Shown here: positions 1-8,056 of the stretch, one piece after another | How the letters are laid out: each line of letters starts with the position of its first letter | Position numbering within the stretch: position 1 is the stretch's first letter | Source of the DNA: Streptomyces flaveus | GTDB taxonomy: Bacteria > Actinomycetota > Actinomycetes > Streptomycetales > Streptomycetaceae | Length of the DNA stretch: 64,000 bases | Direction of reading: 5' to 3' | Assembly (NCBI RefSeq): GCF_014647675.1 | Contig: NZ_BMPQ01000001.1 | Coordinates: 63,349 to 127,348 of the forward strand | Program-made: the position numbers and the translations under genes | Notes under the pieces: generated by a model | Seen by the model: the letters and a program-made list of their open reading frames with translations, nothing else | What the model was told of the DNA's origin: nothing | The model's database searches: none

Positions 1-52
1 ACGCGGTTCCGCGTCATGAGTAGCCGTCAGGGGAAGCGCAAGTCATCCACCG

Positions 53-895
<843 letters not shown>

Positions 896-959
896 TTACT
901 CTTCCCTTCTTGAGTCGCTGTGGGCGTCGAGGCCCGGAGAATCGGATCCCCTGGTCCGT

Positions 960-1122
960 GCCTGCTCTTGGACTGGCGTCGAAGACGGCTCTGCCCGCAA
1001 CCACAGAGAATGACCCTGGTCTCCGCGCGCGGGCCTGCCGCCGTGGCCATGCTCAACTTGCCGCGCGCCATCAACTGCCCGACGGAGTTGCGCGTGATCT
1101 GCGTGGGCCGGTCCGGGTCTCC
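960..1122 (-). pseudogene. Out-of-frame remnant of a CDGSH-like iron-sulfur tail
   Basis: Downstream of the Fer4_19 domain (1071-1352), the reading frame one base away keeps a protein-like sequence: GDPDRPTQITRNSVGQL, a basic strand, then TRVILCGCGQS at about 988-1010. This has the shape of the start of a CDGSH zinc-finger/2Fe-2S domain (normally VxLCRCGxSxNKPFCDGSH). The following KPFCDGSH part is missing and the frame is lost again. Related actinobacterial proteins join Fer4_19 to such a tail, so I read this as the frameshifted, partly deleted C-terminal half of the neighbouring gene. Two small sequence errors could also explain part of it. Confidence 0.5.
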
Positions 1123-1352
1123 GCCCCTCCGTCCACGAGTTCGTACTGCAGCGCACCCGAGGGACAGCGCCGCACCACTTCGGCCAGGCGCTCGGCCTCG
1201 GCGCCGTCCGGCCGGATCCACGGGCGCTTCGCCGTGTCGAACACCTCGGGCAGGCCCTGGACGCATTCGGCGGCGTGCAGGCAGCGCCTGGCCTCGAAGG
1301 TCACGGTGATCGACTTGCCCTCGTACGCCTTCTTCTCGGTTCCGTTGCTCAT
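1071..1352 (-). CDS. YjdI-type (4Fe-4S) mono-cluster protein, C-terminus frameshifted
   Basis: A 93-residue reading frame starting at ATG 1352. Residues 14-65 match the divergent Fer4_19 / YjdI family: ITVTFEARRCLHAAECVQG, PEVFDTAKRPWIRPDGA and VVRRCPSGALQYE, giving cysteines in a C-x5-C...CPSGAL pattern. The family is thought to bind one Fe-S cluster and act as a small electron carrier; its partner is unknown. After YELVDGGAE the frame runs into low-complexity residues ending at a stop, while the expected continuation sits in another frame (960-1122). The gene for a YjdJ-type acetyltransferase lies just upstream, the same pairing as yjdI-yjdJ in Escherichia coli. Confidence 0.75.
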   Translation of the reverse strand: MSNGTEKKAYEGKSITVTFEARRCLHAAECVQGLPEVFDTAKRPWIRPDGAEAERLAEVVRRCPSGALQYELVDGGAETRTGPRRSRATPSGS

Positions 1353-1381
1353 ACCGCCTCCGTCGCTGCCATGCCCGGTGT

Positions 1382-1690
1382 TCAGTCGCTGACGCTGCTG
1401 CGGGACTGATACAGCAGGTCCTGGTACTCGGGGTGCCGGGCGATCCACCCCGCGAAGAACGGACAGGTCGCCAGCACCCGAAGGTTCGCGGCGCGCGCCT
1501 CGTCGAGGGCGGTGCGTGCCAGTGCCGCCCCAACGCCCCTGCCCTCGTACTCCGGCGAGACCTCGGTATGCACGAACGCGACGAGTTCCGTCGTACGGAT
1601 GTAATCCGCGATGCCCGCGACCTTGGGCTCTCCCTCGGCCCGGGCTTCGTACCGCTTGGCTTCGGGAACGTCACTCACTTCCACTGCCAC
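1382..1690 (-). CDS. YjdJ-type GNAT acetyltransferase
   Basis: A 102-residue minimal Gcn5-related acyltransferase of the small YjdJ class. It shows VAFVHTEVSPEYEGRGVGAALARTALDEAR, whose EYEGRGVGAAL part is the acetyl-CoA pyrophosphate-binding loop, followed by RVLATCPFFAGWIARHPEYQDLL, the signature end of this subfamily. The start is GTG at 1690. The acceptor is unknown. It stands 29 bases upstream of the YjdI-type Fe-S gene in the same direction, and the two families co-occur in many bacteria, so they are probably one transcription unit. Confidence 0.85.
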   Translation of the reverse strand: MAVEVSDVPEAKRYEARAEGEPKVAGIADYIRTTELVAFVHTEVSPEYEGRGVGAALARTALDEARAANLRVLATCPFFAGWIARHPEYQDLLYQSRSSVSD

Positions 1691-1997
1691 GTGTCCTCCA
1701 TGTGCCTTCCGCGTGGGCCTTGCTTCACGCTGAACCCAGTCCAGTTGATGAATCGATTTGTCTACTTCGCAAGCGCGGCCACACCGACTTACCGCAACTT
1801 CAGCGCCCCACCCTGAAGTTGGCGCTCATAGGAGGCCGGGAGCACAGCACCAGGTCCGGGTCCTTGCCGGCCACGGAGCTTCTGCGGCGCTTGTCTTCGT
1901 GGTGTGCGGTCGCCGACCGCTCGTTGACACACTGGGAGGCGGTCTGGCGCTCACGGCCGTGGGCGCCAGACCGCCTCCGGCTCAGCAGCCGCCCGCG
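1691..1997. other. Intergenic stretch between hydrolase 3' end and acetyltransferase start
   Basis: No gene with coding bias was found in these 307 bases. The half near the hydrolase carries a strong terminator hairpin (1935-1978). The other half should hold the promoter of the acetyltransferase/Fe-S pair, but I see no convincing -35/-10 pair. Confidence 0.5.
1935..1978 (-). terminator. Perfect 16-bp stem terminator hairpin
   Basis: A perfect inverted repeat: bases 1935-1950 (GGAGGCGGTCTGGCGC) pair with 1963-1978 around a 12-base loop. It lies 20 bases beyond the stop of the isochorismatase-like gene, so it should end that minus-strand transcript. There is no long T run, as is usual for Streptomyces. 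Confidence 0.75.
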
Positions 1998-2660
1998 CTA
2001 CGCACCAGCACCATCGGTGGTGGGTGTGGCCAGCAGCTGCAGCTCCCAGGTGAGCGCGATCCCGCTGGCGCCACCGTGGTCGAAGAGGACCGGCCCGAGC
2101 GCCTCGGCCGTTGACTCGCGAGCCCAGTCGCGCTGCCACTCGCTGGCCACGGCCATCCAGGTGATGGGTACCACGCCGGCCTGCACCATGCGACGCACCG
2201 CCATGTCGTGCGCCTCGGCGGTGACCCCGCCGCTGGCGTCCGTGACGACGAAGACGTCGTACCCCTCACCCAGCGCCTGGAGGGCGGGCATGGCGACGCA
2301 GACCTCCGTCCACAGCCCGGCAATGATCAGCTTCTTGCGCCCCGTGTTCTCCACAACATCGACGACGTGACGGTCTTGCCAGGTGTTGATTAACGTGCGG
2401 TTGATCGGCTTCTGGTCCGGGAAGACGTCCTGGAGGCCCTTGATGAGGTAGCCGCCACGTTCTTCTATCACCGTCGTCAGCACCGTGGGGACGTCGAACA
2501 CCTTCGCGGCCTTGGCCAGGCCGACGACATTGTTGACGATCATGGTTGATTCGTGGCTGTTGAGATTGGTGAACTGGAAGGGTTGATGGTCGATGAGCAC
2601 CAGGACGCTCTCCTCGGGGGTGAGCAGTGCTTCGAGTCCGGCCTTCGCGGTGCGCGTCAC
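1998..2660 (-). CDS. Isochorismatase-family (YcaC-like) hydrolase
   Basis: A 220-residue cysteine hydrolase of the isochorismatase/nicotinamidase superfamily. The catalytic set is visible: Asp24 in VLIDHQPFQF, Lys84 in DQKPINRTLINTW and Cys121 in AGLWTEVCV. The spacing and the NRTLINTWQD segment fit the YcaC subgroup, whose natural substrate is still unknown. The start is GTG at 2660, with a GGAAC-like site upstream. It lies downstream of the remains of an F420-dependent oxidoreductase gene and is followed by a strong hairpin, so it may once have been in an operon with that gene under the divergent LysR regulator. Confidence 0.88.
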   Translation of the reverse strand: MTRTAKAGLEALLTPEESVLVLIDHQPFQFTNLNSHESTMIVNNVVGLAKAAKVFDVPTVLTTVIEERGGYLIKGLQDVFPDQKPINRTLINTWQDRHVVDVVENTGRKKLIIAGLWTEVCVAMPALQALGEGYDVFVVTDASGGVTAEAHDMAVRRMVQAGVVPITWMAVASEWQRDWARESTAEALGPVLFDHGGASGIALTWELQLLATPTTDGAGA

Positions 2661-2703
2661 GATGTTCCTTCTGCGTGATGGGTTGAACGGTCGATGGTGA
2701 GAA

Positions 2704-3028
2704 TCAGAGCTGTTCGGGTGATGCCATCCGGTAGACGAACTGGCCGAGCCCGGACTGCGCGATCGCGAAGATCGGGCCGGCCAGGCCCTCCTGAGTGGCG
2801 GCCATGCTCAGGCCGCCCAGGCGGACCGCGTCGTATCCGGCGACAAGACCGAACTGCCTGACAGTGCGCGGGGCTTCGTCGTCACCGGACCACAGGTCGC
2901 CCGGCCGTCTCCGAGGCACCGACGTCGCCGCCTGCACGCCCCAGCCGCGTCACCTGGTGCCCGGCACGTTCCCACAGGTCGGCCGGCCCGCCGCCGATGT
3001 CGCCTCGTCCGATCACGGCGATGTTCAC
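2704..3028 (-). pseudogene. NADPH-dependent F420 reductase-like gene with internal deletion
   Basis: From GTG 3028 (preceded by AAGGAGAG) the frame reads MNIAVIGRGDIGGGPADLWE, the Rossmann start of the NADP/F420 reductase family, but it hits a stop at about 2885. A second frame ending at 2704 supplies the family's C-terminus: PGDLWSGDDEAPRTVRQFG, then AGYDAVRLGGLSMAATQEG and AIAQSGLGQFVYRMASPEQL. The junction falls near 2905-2930. About 100 middle residues are absent and the two ends are out of frame, so this is a deletion pseudogene, not a sequencing slip. It is divergent from the LysR gene that probably controlled it. Confidence 0.78.
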
Positions 3029-3213
3029 GCTTCTCTCCTTGCCAGGCTGATGTGCGATGGAGGCCGGTCACGTCAACCGAGACCGGATCCGACCAGACTC
3101 GGCCAGACTCGACGGGGCAGGTTGGAACGTCTCCCGTGGCGTGAAACGACGCTACGGCGGCCATCCGGCGGGAGTCCAAGACTTGTCCGGACGCCGGGCG
3201 ATAGGATTCGTCT
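3029..3213. promoter_or_regulatory. Divergent promoter region of LysR gene and F420-reductase remnant
   Basis: A 185-base divergent gap, the usual place for a LysR-type operator. A TAGGAT hexamer at 3202-3207 sits seven bases before the LysR ATG, which would give a leaderless or near-leaderless mRNA. I could not single out one T-N11-A box with confidence. Confidence 0.4.
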
Positions 3214-4143
3214 ATGGATGTCAGCCCCCGGGTCCTCCGCTACTTCATGGCCGTAGCAGAGGAACTCCACTTCGGCCGCGCAGCCATGCGTCTCTACATC
3301 TCCCAGCCGTCCCTGAGTCATCAGATCCGCAAGCTTGAGGAGACCCTCGAAACCCCGCTCTTCGTGCGTTCGAGCCGTCGGGTGCAGCTCACCGCCGCGG
3401 GCCGGACGCTGGCTCACGAGGCACCGATCGCGCTGGCCGCGCTGGAGCAAGCCCTGCAGCTCACCCGGCGGGCCGGGTCAGGCATCGCGACGACGATTCG
3501 GTTGGGCTATACGCCGGTCACGAGCTTCGGCACGCTCACGGTGCTTCTGGATGCTCTCCAGGAAGATCACCCCGACTTCACGATCGACCCTCGAGAGTTC
3601 TACAGCGCCGAGATTCCCGAACGGCTCTGTGCCGGCGACCTGGACATCGGTCTCGCCCTCTCACCGCAACCGCTCGACGGGGTGAATGGCGAGATTCTCC
3701 GTGAAGAGCCCGTTTCCGCACTCCTCAGCACTCGCCACCGCCTCGCTGCCGCACCGACGATCCCGGTGAAGGACCTCCGCGACGAGACGCTGCAGCTGTT
3801 CCCTCGCCGTCTCGCCCCGGCGTACTACGACGGCATCGTCGCCGCGTGCCACGAAGCAGGCTTCTCACCCGAGATCTGCGCGTTCGAGGATCCGCGGGTA
3901 AACGCCATGCTCGCCAGGCTCTCCAGCAGACGCGAGGTCGGCTTGGCCCCTACATCGTTCGCTGAGCACGCCGCGAAGGCCAGCACCGGCATCGTTCGTC
4001 GCGATGTGGTCGATCCGTCGATCGTGGCAGAACTCTCGGTGCTGTGGCCCGCGAACGATCCGTCGCCTGCCATTGCGAGCGTCCTCGCCACCGCCCGACG
4101 ATGCGCTGAACACAATGGATGGCTACGCAGCCCCATCACATAG
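3214..4143 (+). CDS. LysR-family transcriptional regulator
   Basis: A 309-residue LysR regulator. The winged helix-turn-helix occupies residues 1-60 (LRYFMAVAEELHFGRAA, QPSLSHQIRKLEE, LFVRSSRRVQLTAAG). The rest is the periplasmic-binding-like effector domain (IRLGYTPVTSFGTLTVLL... DIGLALSP). The effector is unknown. It is transcribed away from the F420-reductase remnant and isochorismatase-like gene, the classical LysR arrangement, so those are the likely targets even though the first is now broken. No ribosome site is obvious before ATG 3214. Confidence 0.9.
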   Translation: MDVSPRVLRYFMAVAEELHFGRAAMRLYISQPSLSHQIRKLEETLETPLFVRSSRRVQLTAAGRTLAHEAPIALAALEQALQLTRRAGSGIATTIRLGYTPVTSFGTLTVLLDALQEDHPDFTIDPREFYSAEIPERLCAGDLDIGLALSPQPLDGVNGEILREEPVSALLSTRHRLAAAPTIPVKDLRDETLQLFPRRLAPAYYDGIVAACHEAGFSPEICAFEDPRVNAMLARLSSRREVGLAPTSFAEHAAKASTGIVRRDVVDPSIVAELSVLWPANDPSPAIASVLATARRCAEHNGWLRSPIT

Positions 4144-4254
4144 CGCGTGAAGCTGCGGCCCGCAGCCTCGATCACCGAATCGCTCCGACCCACAGTCACG
4201 GGCGGTCGTTCGACCCCGTCGCCTGCGTCGCGTAGCCGGCGAGGTCGCCAACCA
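4144..4254. other. Short flank before the MITE-like element
   Basis: Non-coding sequence between the LysR stop and the repeat element. I see no open frame with coding bias and no hairpin good enough to call a terminator. Confidence 0.4.
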
Positions 4255-4447
4255 GGGTCTTCGAACTTGAGCGGTGCGTCGTCCTGAGCGGCTGACTGTC
4301 TGTCACGTTGGGTGAGGGCCAGAGGTGGCCCCGGATGCAGGACGCCCGTGGTCCTGCATCCGGGGCCGACAACCACCCCACCCATCACGGACCGTGACGT
4401 CCAGTCAGCGCACACACCAGACGCACACCGCTCAAGTTCGAAGACCC
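4255..4447. mobile_element. 193-bp MITE-like element with 22-bp perfect terminal inverted repeats
   Basis: Bases 4255-4276 begin GGGTCTTCGAACTTGAGCGG and are the exact reverse complement of 4426-4447. The similarity of the two ends continues imperfectly for roughly 30 more bases inward. The centre carries a perfect 17-bp hairpin (4327-4343 with 4351-4367, seven-base loop). There is no open reading frame, so it cannot move by itself. Size, long terminal repeats and the lack of coding capacity fit a miniature inverted-repeat transposable element. I see no clear target-site duplication and cannot name a parent insertion sequence. Confidence 0.6.
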
Positions 4448-4524
4448 GCCTTGTGCAGGCGTCGGCCGGACACGGTAGGGAAGCCCCTGTCTACGGTTGC
4501 CCCTTCTTCGTGCCGGTCTCGCAG

Positions 4525-4698
4525 CTACTCGGCCGTGACCATCTGCGCGGCGAACTGCTGGTACGGGACGGCATGGTGCATGGCTGCGTCGTGCACGGTG
4601 GAGTACCGCACGACCTGGGCGGGCTCCGTGATCAGTTCGATGGTGAGCAAATTGTCGTTGTCGTCGAAGTGCCGCAACTGGGCAATAAGGGCGCGCAC
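4525..4698 (-). CDS. Possible 57-residue protein or C-terminal fragment, unknown
   Basis: A minus-strand frame from GTG 4698 encoding 57 residues, with a natural composition (LIAQLRHFDDNDNLLTIELI, then VVRYSTVHDAAMHHAVPYQQ) and G/C-rich third positions. No ribosome site precedes the GTG, so it may be a leftover C-terminus whose start was lost when this region was rearranged. I do not recognise the family. It lies between the MITE-like element and the epoxide hydrolase 3' end. Confidence 0.3.
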   Translation of the reverse strand: MRALIAQLRHFDDNDNLLTIELITEPAQVVRYSTVHDAAMHHAVPYQQFAAQMVTAE

Positions 4699-4721
4699 CA
4701 GAGCAGAACACGACAGCGTCG

Positions 4722-5921
4722 TCAGCGCAGTGAGCTGAATGCGGCCCGCACCTCTGTGGAGAAGAGCTCCGGCTCCTCCCAGGCGGGGAAGTGGCCGCCG
4801 CTGTCGACCTCGTTGAAGTACGTGAGCTTGGGGTAGACCGTCTCGACCCAGCTGCGCGGGGCAGCCCAGATCTCGCCGTGGAACGTCGTGAAGCCGACCG
4901 GAACCGAGACCGCCGGAGGAGCCTGGCCGGCCGCTTGGGCTGCGGCCAGAGTCCGTCCGAACTCCCAGTACCACCGGGCGGCTGAGGCGCCGGTGCCCGT
5001 CAGCCAGTAGAGCGTGATGTTGTCGACGATGTTGTCCCGGGTGAGGTTGCCCACGGGCTGGCCGTCGACGAACGCGCGGGAGATCTTGTAGTAGCTGTCC
5101 GTGTCGTGGTCGAGCAGCCAGGCCGCCAGCCCGACGGGTGAATCCAGCAGGGAGTAACCGATCGTCTGCGGCCGGGTGGACTGCTCCAGGAAGTAGCCGA
5201 AACCGTCCGTCATGAACGTGTTGACCGCGTCGTGCGCCGCGCGTTCCTGCTCGGACTCCGCCGGCAGTTGGTCCTTGAGACCGAGCGCCCCGGCGAGCAG
5301 GTTCATGTGGATGCCGAGCAGCCCCTCGGGTGCTTGGCCACCCATCGCGTCCGTGACGGCGGCGCCCACGTCGCCCCCCTGGGCGACGTAGCGCGTGTAG
5401 CCGAGGCGGTCCATCAGCTCCGCCCACGCGCGTGCGATGCGGCCGGACTCCCAGCCGAGCTCGGTCGGTTCGCCCGAGAAGCCGTAGCCGGGCAAGGACG
5501 GCAGCACCAGATGGAACGCGTCCTCGGGGGTGCCGCCGTGAGCGGTCGGATCGGTCAGCAGGCCGACGGTCTCCAGCAGCTCGATGACCGAGCCGGGCCA
5601 GCCGTGCGTCATGATCAGCGGCAACGCGTTCTCATGCCGCGACCTGACGTGGATGAAGTGGATCTCGACCCCGTCGATCTCGGTCGTGAACTGCGGCAGC
5701 GCGTTCAGCCTCGCCTCGCACTTGCGCCACTCGTACCCGGTCGTCCAGTAGCGGGCGAGCGCCTGCAGCGTCGCCAGCTGCACGCCCTGCGACCGGTCGG
5801 CGACGAGCTCTTCAGAAGGCCAGCGCATCGCCTCGATCCGCCTGCGCAGCTCAGCGAGCTGCTCCTCCGGAACCTCGATCCGGAACGGACGGATGGCTGT
5901 TGCTTCGGCCGTGACGGGCAT
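4722..5921 (-). CDS. Epoxide hydrolase (EHN-domain alpha/beta hydrolase)
   Basis: A 399-residue microsomal-type epoxide hydrolase. The N-terminal EHN lid (FRIEVPEEQLAELRRRIEAM, WPSEEL) covers residues 13-110. Then come the oxyanion motif HGWPGS (106-111), the nucleophile Asp184 in AQGGDVGA, and the basic His377 in GGHFPAWEEPE. Such enzymes open epoxides with water, or act as related esterases. ATG 5921 is chosen because GAGGAG stands seven to twelve bases upstream and because the EHN domain begins shortly after. It sits immediately behind a broken esterase fragment, suggesting deletion of earlier genes of the cluster. Confidence 0.9.
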   Translation of the reverse strand: MPVTAEATAIRPFRIEVPEEQLAELRRRIEAMRWPSEELVADRSQGVQLATLQALARYWTTGYEWRKCEARLNALPQFTTEIDGVEIHFIHVRSRHENALPLIMTHGWPGSVIELLETVGLLTDPTAHGGTPEDAFHLVLPSLPGYGFSGEPTELGWESGRIARAWAELMDRLGYTRYVAQGGDVGAAVTDAMGGQAPEGLLGIHMNLLAGALGLKDQLPAESEQERAAHDAVNTFMTDGFGYFLEQSTRPQTIGYSLLDSPVGLAAWLLDHDTDSYYKISRAFVDGQPVGNLTRDNIVDNITLYWLTGTGASAARWYWEFGRTLAAAQAAGQAPPAVSVPVGFTTFHGEIWAAPRSWVETVYPKLTYFNEVDSGGHFPAWEEPELFSTEVRAAFSSLR

Positions 5922-5965
5922 AACGGCGCTCCTCGGTTTGTGGACGGGTGGAGAGCCTCGTGGAC

Positions 5966-6136
5966 GGTGGCGAACTGTTCGTATGACGCGGTGTTCATCG
6001 TCGCGTCGGTGACCGGGCAGTACATCGACTGCTGCAGGAAGGTGACGCCGCCGCGTTCCTTGGCCATCAGCGCCGGCGCGGCCGTCATATTGCCGCCCAC
6101 CGAGCGACACGTCTTCACGTTCGTGACGCTTTCCAT
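5966..6136 (-). pseudogene. Fragment of an HSL-type alpha/beta esterase
   Basis: About 50 codons resemble the middle of hormone-sensitive-lipase-type esterases: SVGGNMTAAPALMAKERGG and TFLQQSMYCPVTDATMNTAS, then YEQFAT. The part SVGGNMTA corresponds to the region just after the nucleophile in GDSxGGN. The upstream HGGG half and the downstream acid/base half are missing, and after YEQFAT the frame becomes nonsense until the epoxide hydrolase start. It is a truncated remnant. Confidence 0.55.
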
Positions 6137-6374
6137 CTAACACCCGCAAAAGGGGCAGTTCCAGTCCGGGTCGATCGCCGCCGAAGAGGGCCGCTGCATC
6201 ACCGTGCAGACCATCGGGGTATCCGGCGGCCCAACCTTCTGGTCAGAGGTCACGGGCGTTGTCCTCGGGCGGCACGGCGCCACGACATGTGATTTCCGCT
6301 CACGTCTCCCACAATGGAGATGTCGTCCCCGGGGTCGTCGGCGTCGTGTCCCTCTGACGGAATGGGGCAGGTCC
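6137..6374. promoter_or_regulatory. Upstream region of the molybdoenzyme operon
   Basis: About 240 bases between the esterase fragment and the Mo-oxidoreductase ATG. No gene is convincing here. It must contain the promoter of the plus-strand operon starting at 6375, but no strong -35/-10 pair is visible. Confidence 0.35.
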
Positions 6375-6974
6375 ATGGGAATCGTTTCGCGGGGCTTTCA
6401 CAGCCGGGCGCGCCCAGCGGATGTGAAGCTGCCTCCCGGGCAATATCTGACCGAGGACTTTCCGGTGCTGTCGGCCGGTCCCACGCCGAACATCGCACGG
6501 GAGGAGTGGGAGTTCACCATCACGACCGAAAGCGGTACGCGCCACCGCTGGTCGTGGCGGGAGCTGCTGACACTGCCGAGCGAGCGGCCGACAGTGGACC
6601 TGCACTGCGTGACCAAGTGGTCGAAGCTGGGCACCGGCTGGGAAGGGGTGTCGCTGGACACGCTGTTCGCCGATGTGGAGACGGCGGCCGAGTTCGCGCT
6701 GGTCCACTCCTACGGTGACTACACGACGAACATCCCGCTGGAGGACCTGCTGGGCGGCAAGGCGTGGATCGCCTACCAGTACGAGGGGGAGGACCTCGCT
6801 CCGGTGCACGGCGGCCCGGCCCGGCTGCTGGTGCCGCATCTGTACCTGTGGAAGTCGGCCAAGTGGGTGCGCGGGATGCGGCTGCTGACCGAGGACGAGC
6901 CGGGGTTCTGGGAGAGCCTCGGCTACCACGACTACGGTGACCCGTGGCGCGAGCAGCGGTACCAGGGCGACTGA
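6375..6974 (+). CDS. Sulfite-oxidase-type molybdopterin oxidoreductase
   Basis: A 199-residue cytoplasmic protein made of just the sulfite-oxidase/YedY molybdopterin-binding fold. The conserved molybdenum ligand is Cys78 in VDLHCVTKWSKLGTGWEGV, followed by ALVHSYGDYTTNIPLEDLL and GGPARLLVPHLYLWKSAKWV, which line the cofactor site. It has no Tat signal and no haem or dimerisation domain, unlike SorA or animal sulfite oxidase. The substrate is unknown. It overlaps the next gene, a flavin reductase that is the obvious electron partner. Confidence 0.9.
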   Translation: MGIVSRGFHSRARPADVKLPPGQYLTEDFPVLSAGPTPNIAREEWEFTITTESGTRHRWSWRELLTLPSERPTVDLHCVTKWSKLGTGWEGVSLDTLFADVETAAEFALVHSYGDYTTNIPLEDLLGGKAWIAYQYEGEDLAPVHGGPARLLVPHLYLWKSAKWVRGMRLLTEDEPGFWESLGYHDYGDPWREQRYQGD

Positions 6975-7708
6975 AAGCGCCCCTGACCTGGCAGGCCGCC
7001 CGGCTGGTCGGTCTGCGCGACGAGACGCCTTCGGCCCGCACGCTGGTCTTCGACGTACCCGGCTGGTCCGGGCACCTGGCCGGCCAGCACGTGGATGTGC
7101 GGCTGACGGCCGAGGACGGCTACAGCACCCAGCGCAGCTATTCGCTGGCCTCGGCACCCGACGGTGACCGGTTCGAGCTGACGGTGCAGCGCGTGCCCGA
7201 CGGAGAGGTCTCGCCGTACCTGGCCGATGTGATGGAGATCGGTGACCTGGTGGAGATCCGAGGCCCGGTGGGCGGCTGGTTCGTCTGGCGCCCGGCCGAG
7301 ATCCGGCCGGTGCTGCTGGTGGGCGGCGGATCGGGGATCGCGCCGCTGATGGCCATGATCCGCACGCGCCGCAGCCTCGGCAGCCACACCCCCTTCCGGC
7401 TGATCTACTCGGTCCGCACCCCCGAGGACCGGTACTACGCCTCCGAACTGCGCACCCCGCAGCCCGGTGACGGCGGCCTGGAGGTCACCCACCTCTACAC
7501 CCGGCACACGCCTGAGGGCTGGCCGAGACCCGCCAAGCGCCTGCAACTCGCGGATCTGCAGACCCACGGCTGGCCACCGGAGTTCGAGCCGGTCTGCTTC
7601 GTCTGCGGGCCGACCGGCTTCGTCGAGACCGCCGCGGCCCAGCTGGTGGCGCTGGGCCACGACCCGCGCCAGATCAGAACCGAACGCTTCGGCCCCACGG
7701 GAGGCTGA
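6944..7708 (+). CDS. FAD/NAD(P)H-dependent ferredoxin-reductase-type oxidoreductase
   Basis: A reductase of the ferredoxin-NADP reductase fold (254 residues from GTG 6944, the only possible start; it overlaps the upstream gene by 31 bases). RSYSLAS at 64-70 binds the flavin, VGGGSGIAPLMAMI at 126-139 binds the pyridine nucleotide, and CFVCGPTGFVE lies near residue 220. It has no 2Fe-2S domain, so electrons probably pass directly between FAD and the molybdenum protein encoded upstream. Together they resemble a split assimilatory nitrate-reductase-like enzyme without its cytochrome part. This partnership is inferred from overlap and fold. Confidence 0.88.
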   Translation: MARAAVPGRLKAPLTWQAARLVGLRDETPSARTLVFDVPGWSGHLAGQHVDVRLTAEDGYSTQRSYSLASAPDGDRFELTVQRVPDGEVSPYLADVMEIGDLVEIRGPVGGWFVWRPAEIRPVLLVGGGSGIAPLMAMIRTRRSLGSHTPFRLIYSVRTPEDRYYASELRTPQPGDGGLEVTHLYTRHTPEGWPRPAKRLQLADLQTHGWPPEFEPVCFVCGPTGFVETAAAQLVALGHDPRQIRTERFGPTGG

Positions 7709-7709
7709 C

Positions 7710-7991
7710 ATGGACCGACAGGACACCACGGACTACGAGGACGGCAACGCGCTCGCCGGCCCTCTGGGCGAACTGTTCACCGCGGACGTCACCGCGGCCG
7801 CCGGGCGCTGCGCCGGCTGCGGGCACACCGCTCTCGTCGCCGACCTGCGCGTGTACACGCACGCCCCGGGCCTGGTGGCCCGCTGCCCGAACTGCGACGC
7901 GGTGATCCTGCGACTCCTACGGGCCCCCGACGCCGCATGGCTGGACCTGCGCGGCACGGTCTACATGCGCGTCCCGCTGCCGCCCGCATGA
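7710..7991 (+). CDS. DUF6510 zinc-ribbon protein
   Basis: A 93-residue protein with two CxxC knuckles, Cys34/Cys37 (GRCAGCGH) and Cys59/Cys62 (ARCPNCDAV), joined by a beta-rich linker: a small zinc ribbon. I recognise it as the DUF6510 family, which accompanies sulfite-oxidase-type and flavin-reductase genes in actinobacteria. Its role is unknown; a scaffold or metallochaperone for the Mo enzyme is possible. It begins one base after the reductase stop, so translation is coupled and the three genes form one operon. Confidence 0.8.
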   Translation: MDRQDTTDYEDGNALAGPLGELFTADVTAAAGRCAGCGHTALVADLRVYTHAPGLVARCPNCDAVILRLLRAPDAAWLDLRGTVYMRVPLPPA

Positions 7992-8056
7992 GGCCACCAC
8001 CCGCGGCAGCGGCAGCGGCAGCGCCGGTTGCTCCTCGATGTGAGATGGAGTCATTC

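Noticed and set aside
6137..6376. 79-codon frame ending in DWNCPFCGC
   Set aside because: The Cys-rich end is suggestive but there is no second zinc knuckle, no ribosome site, and the rest is Arg/Pro-rich noise.
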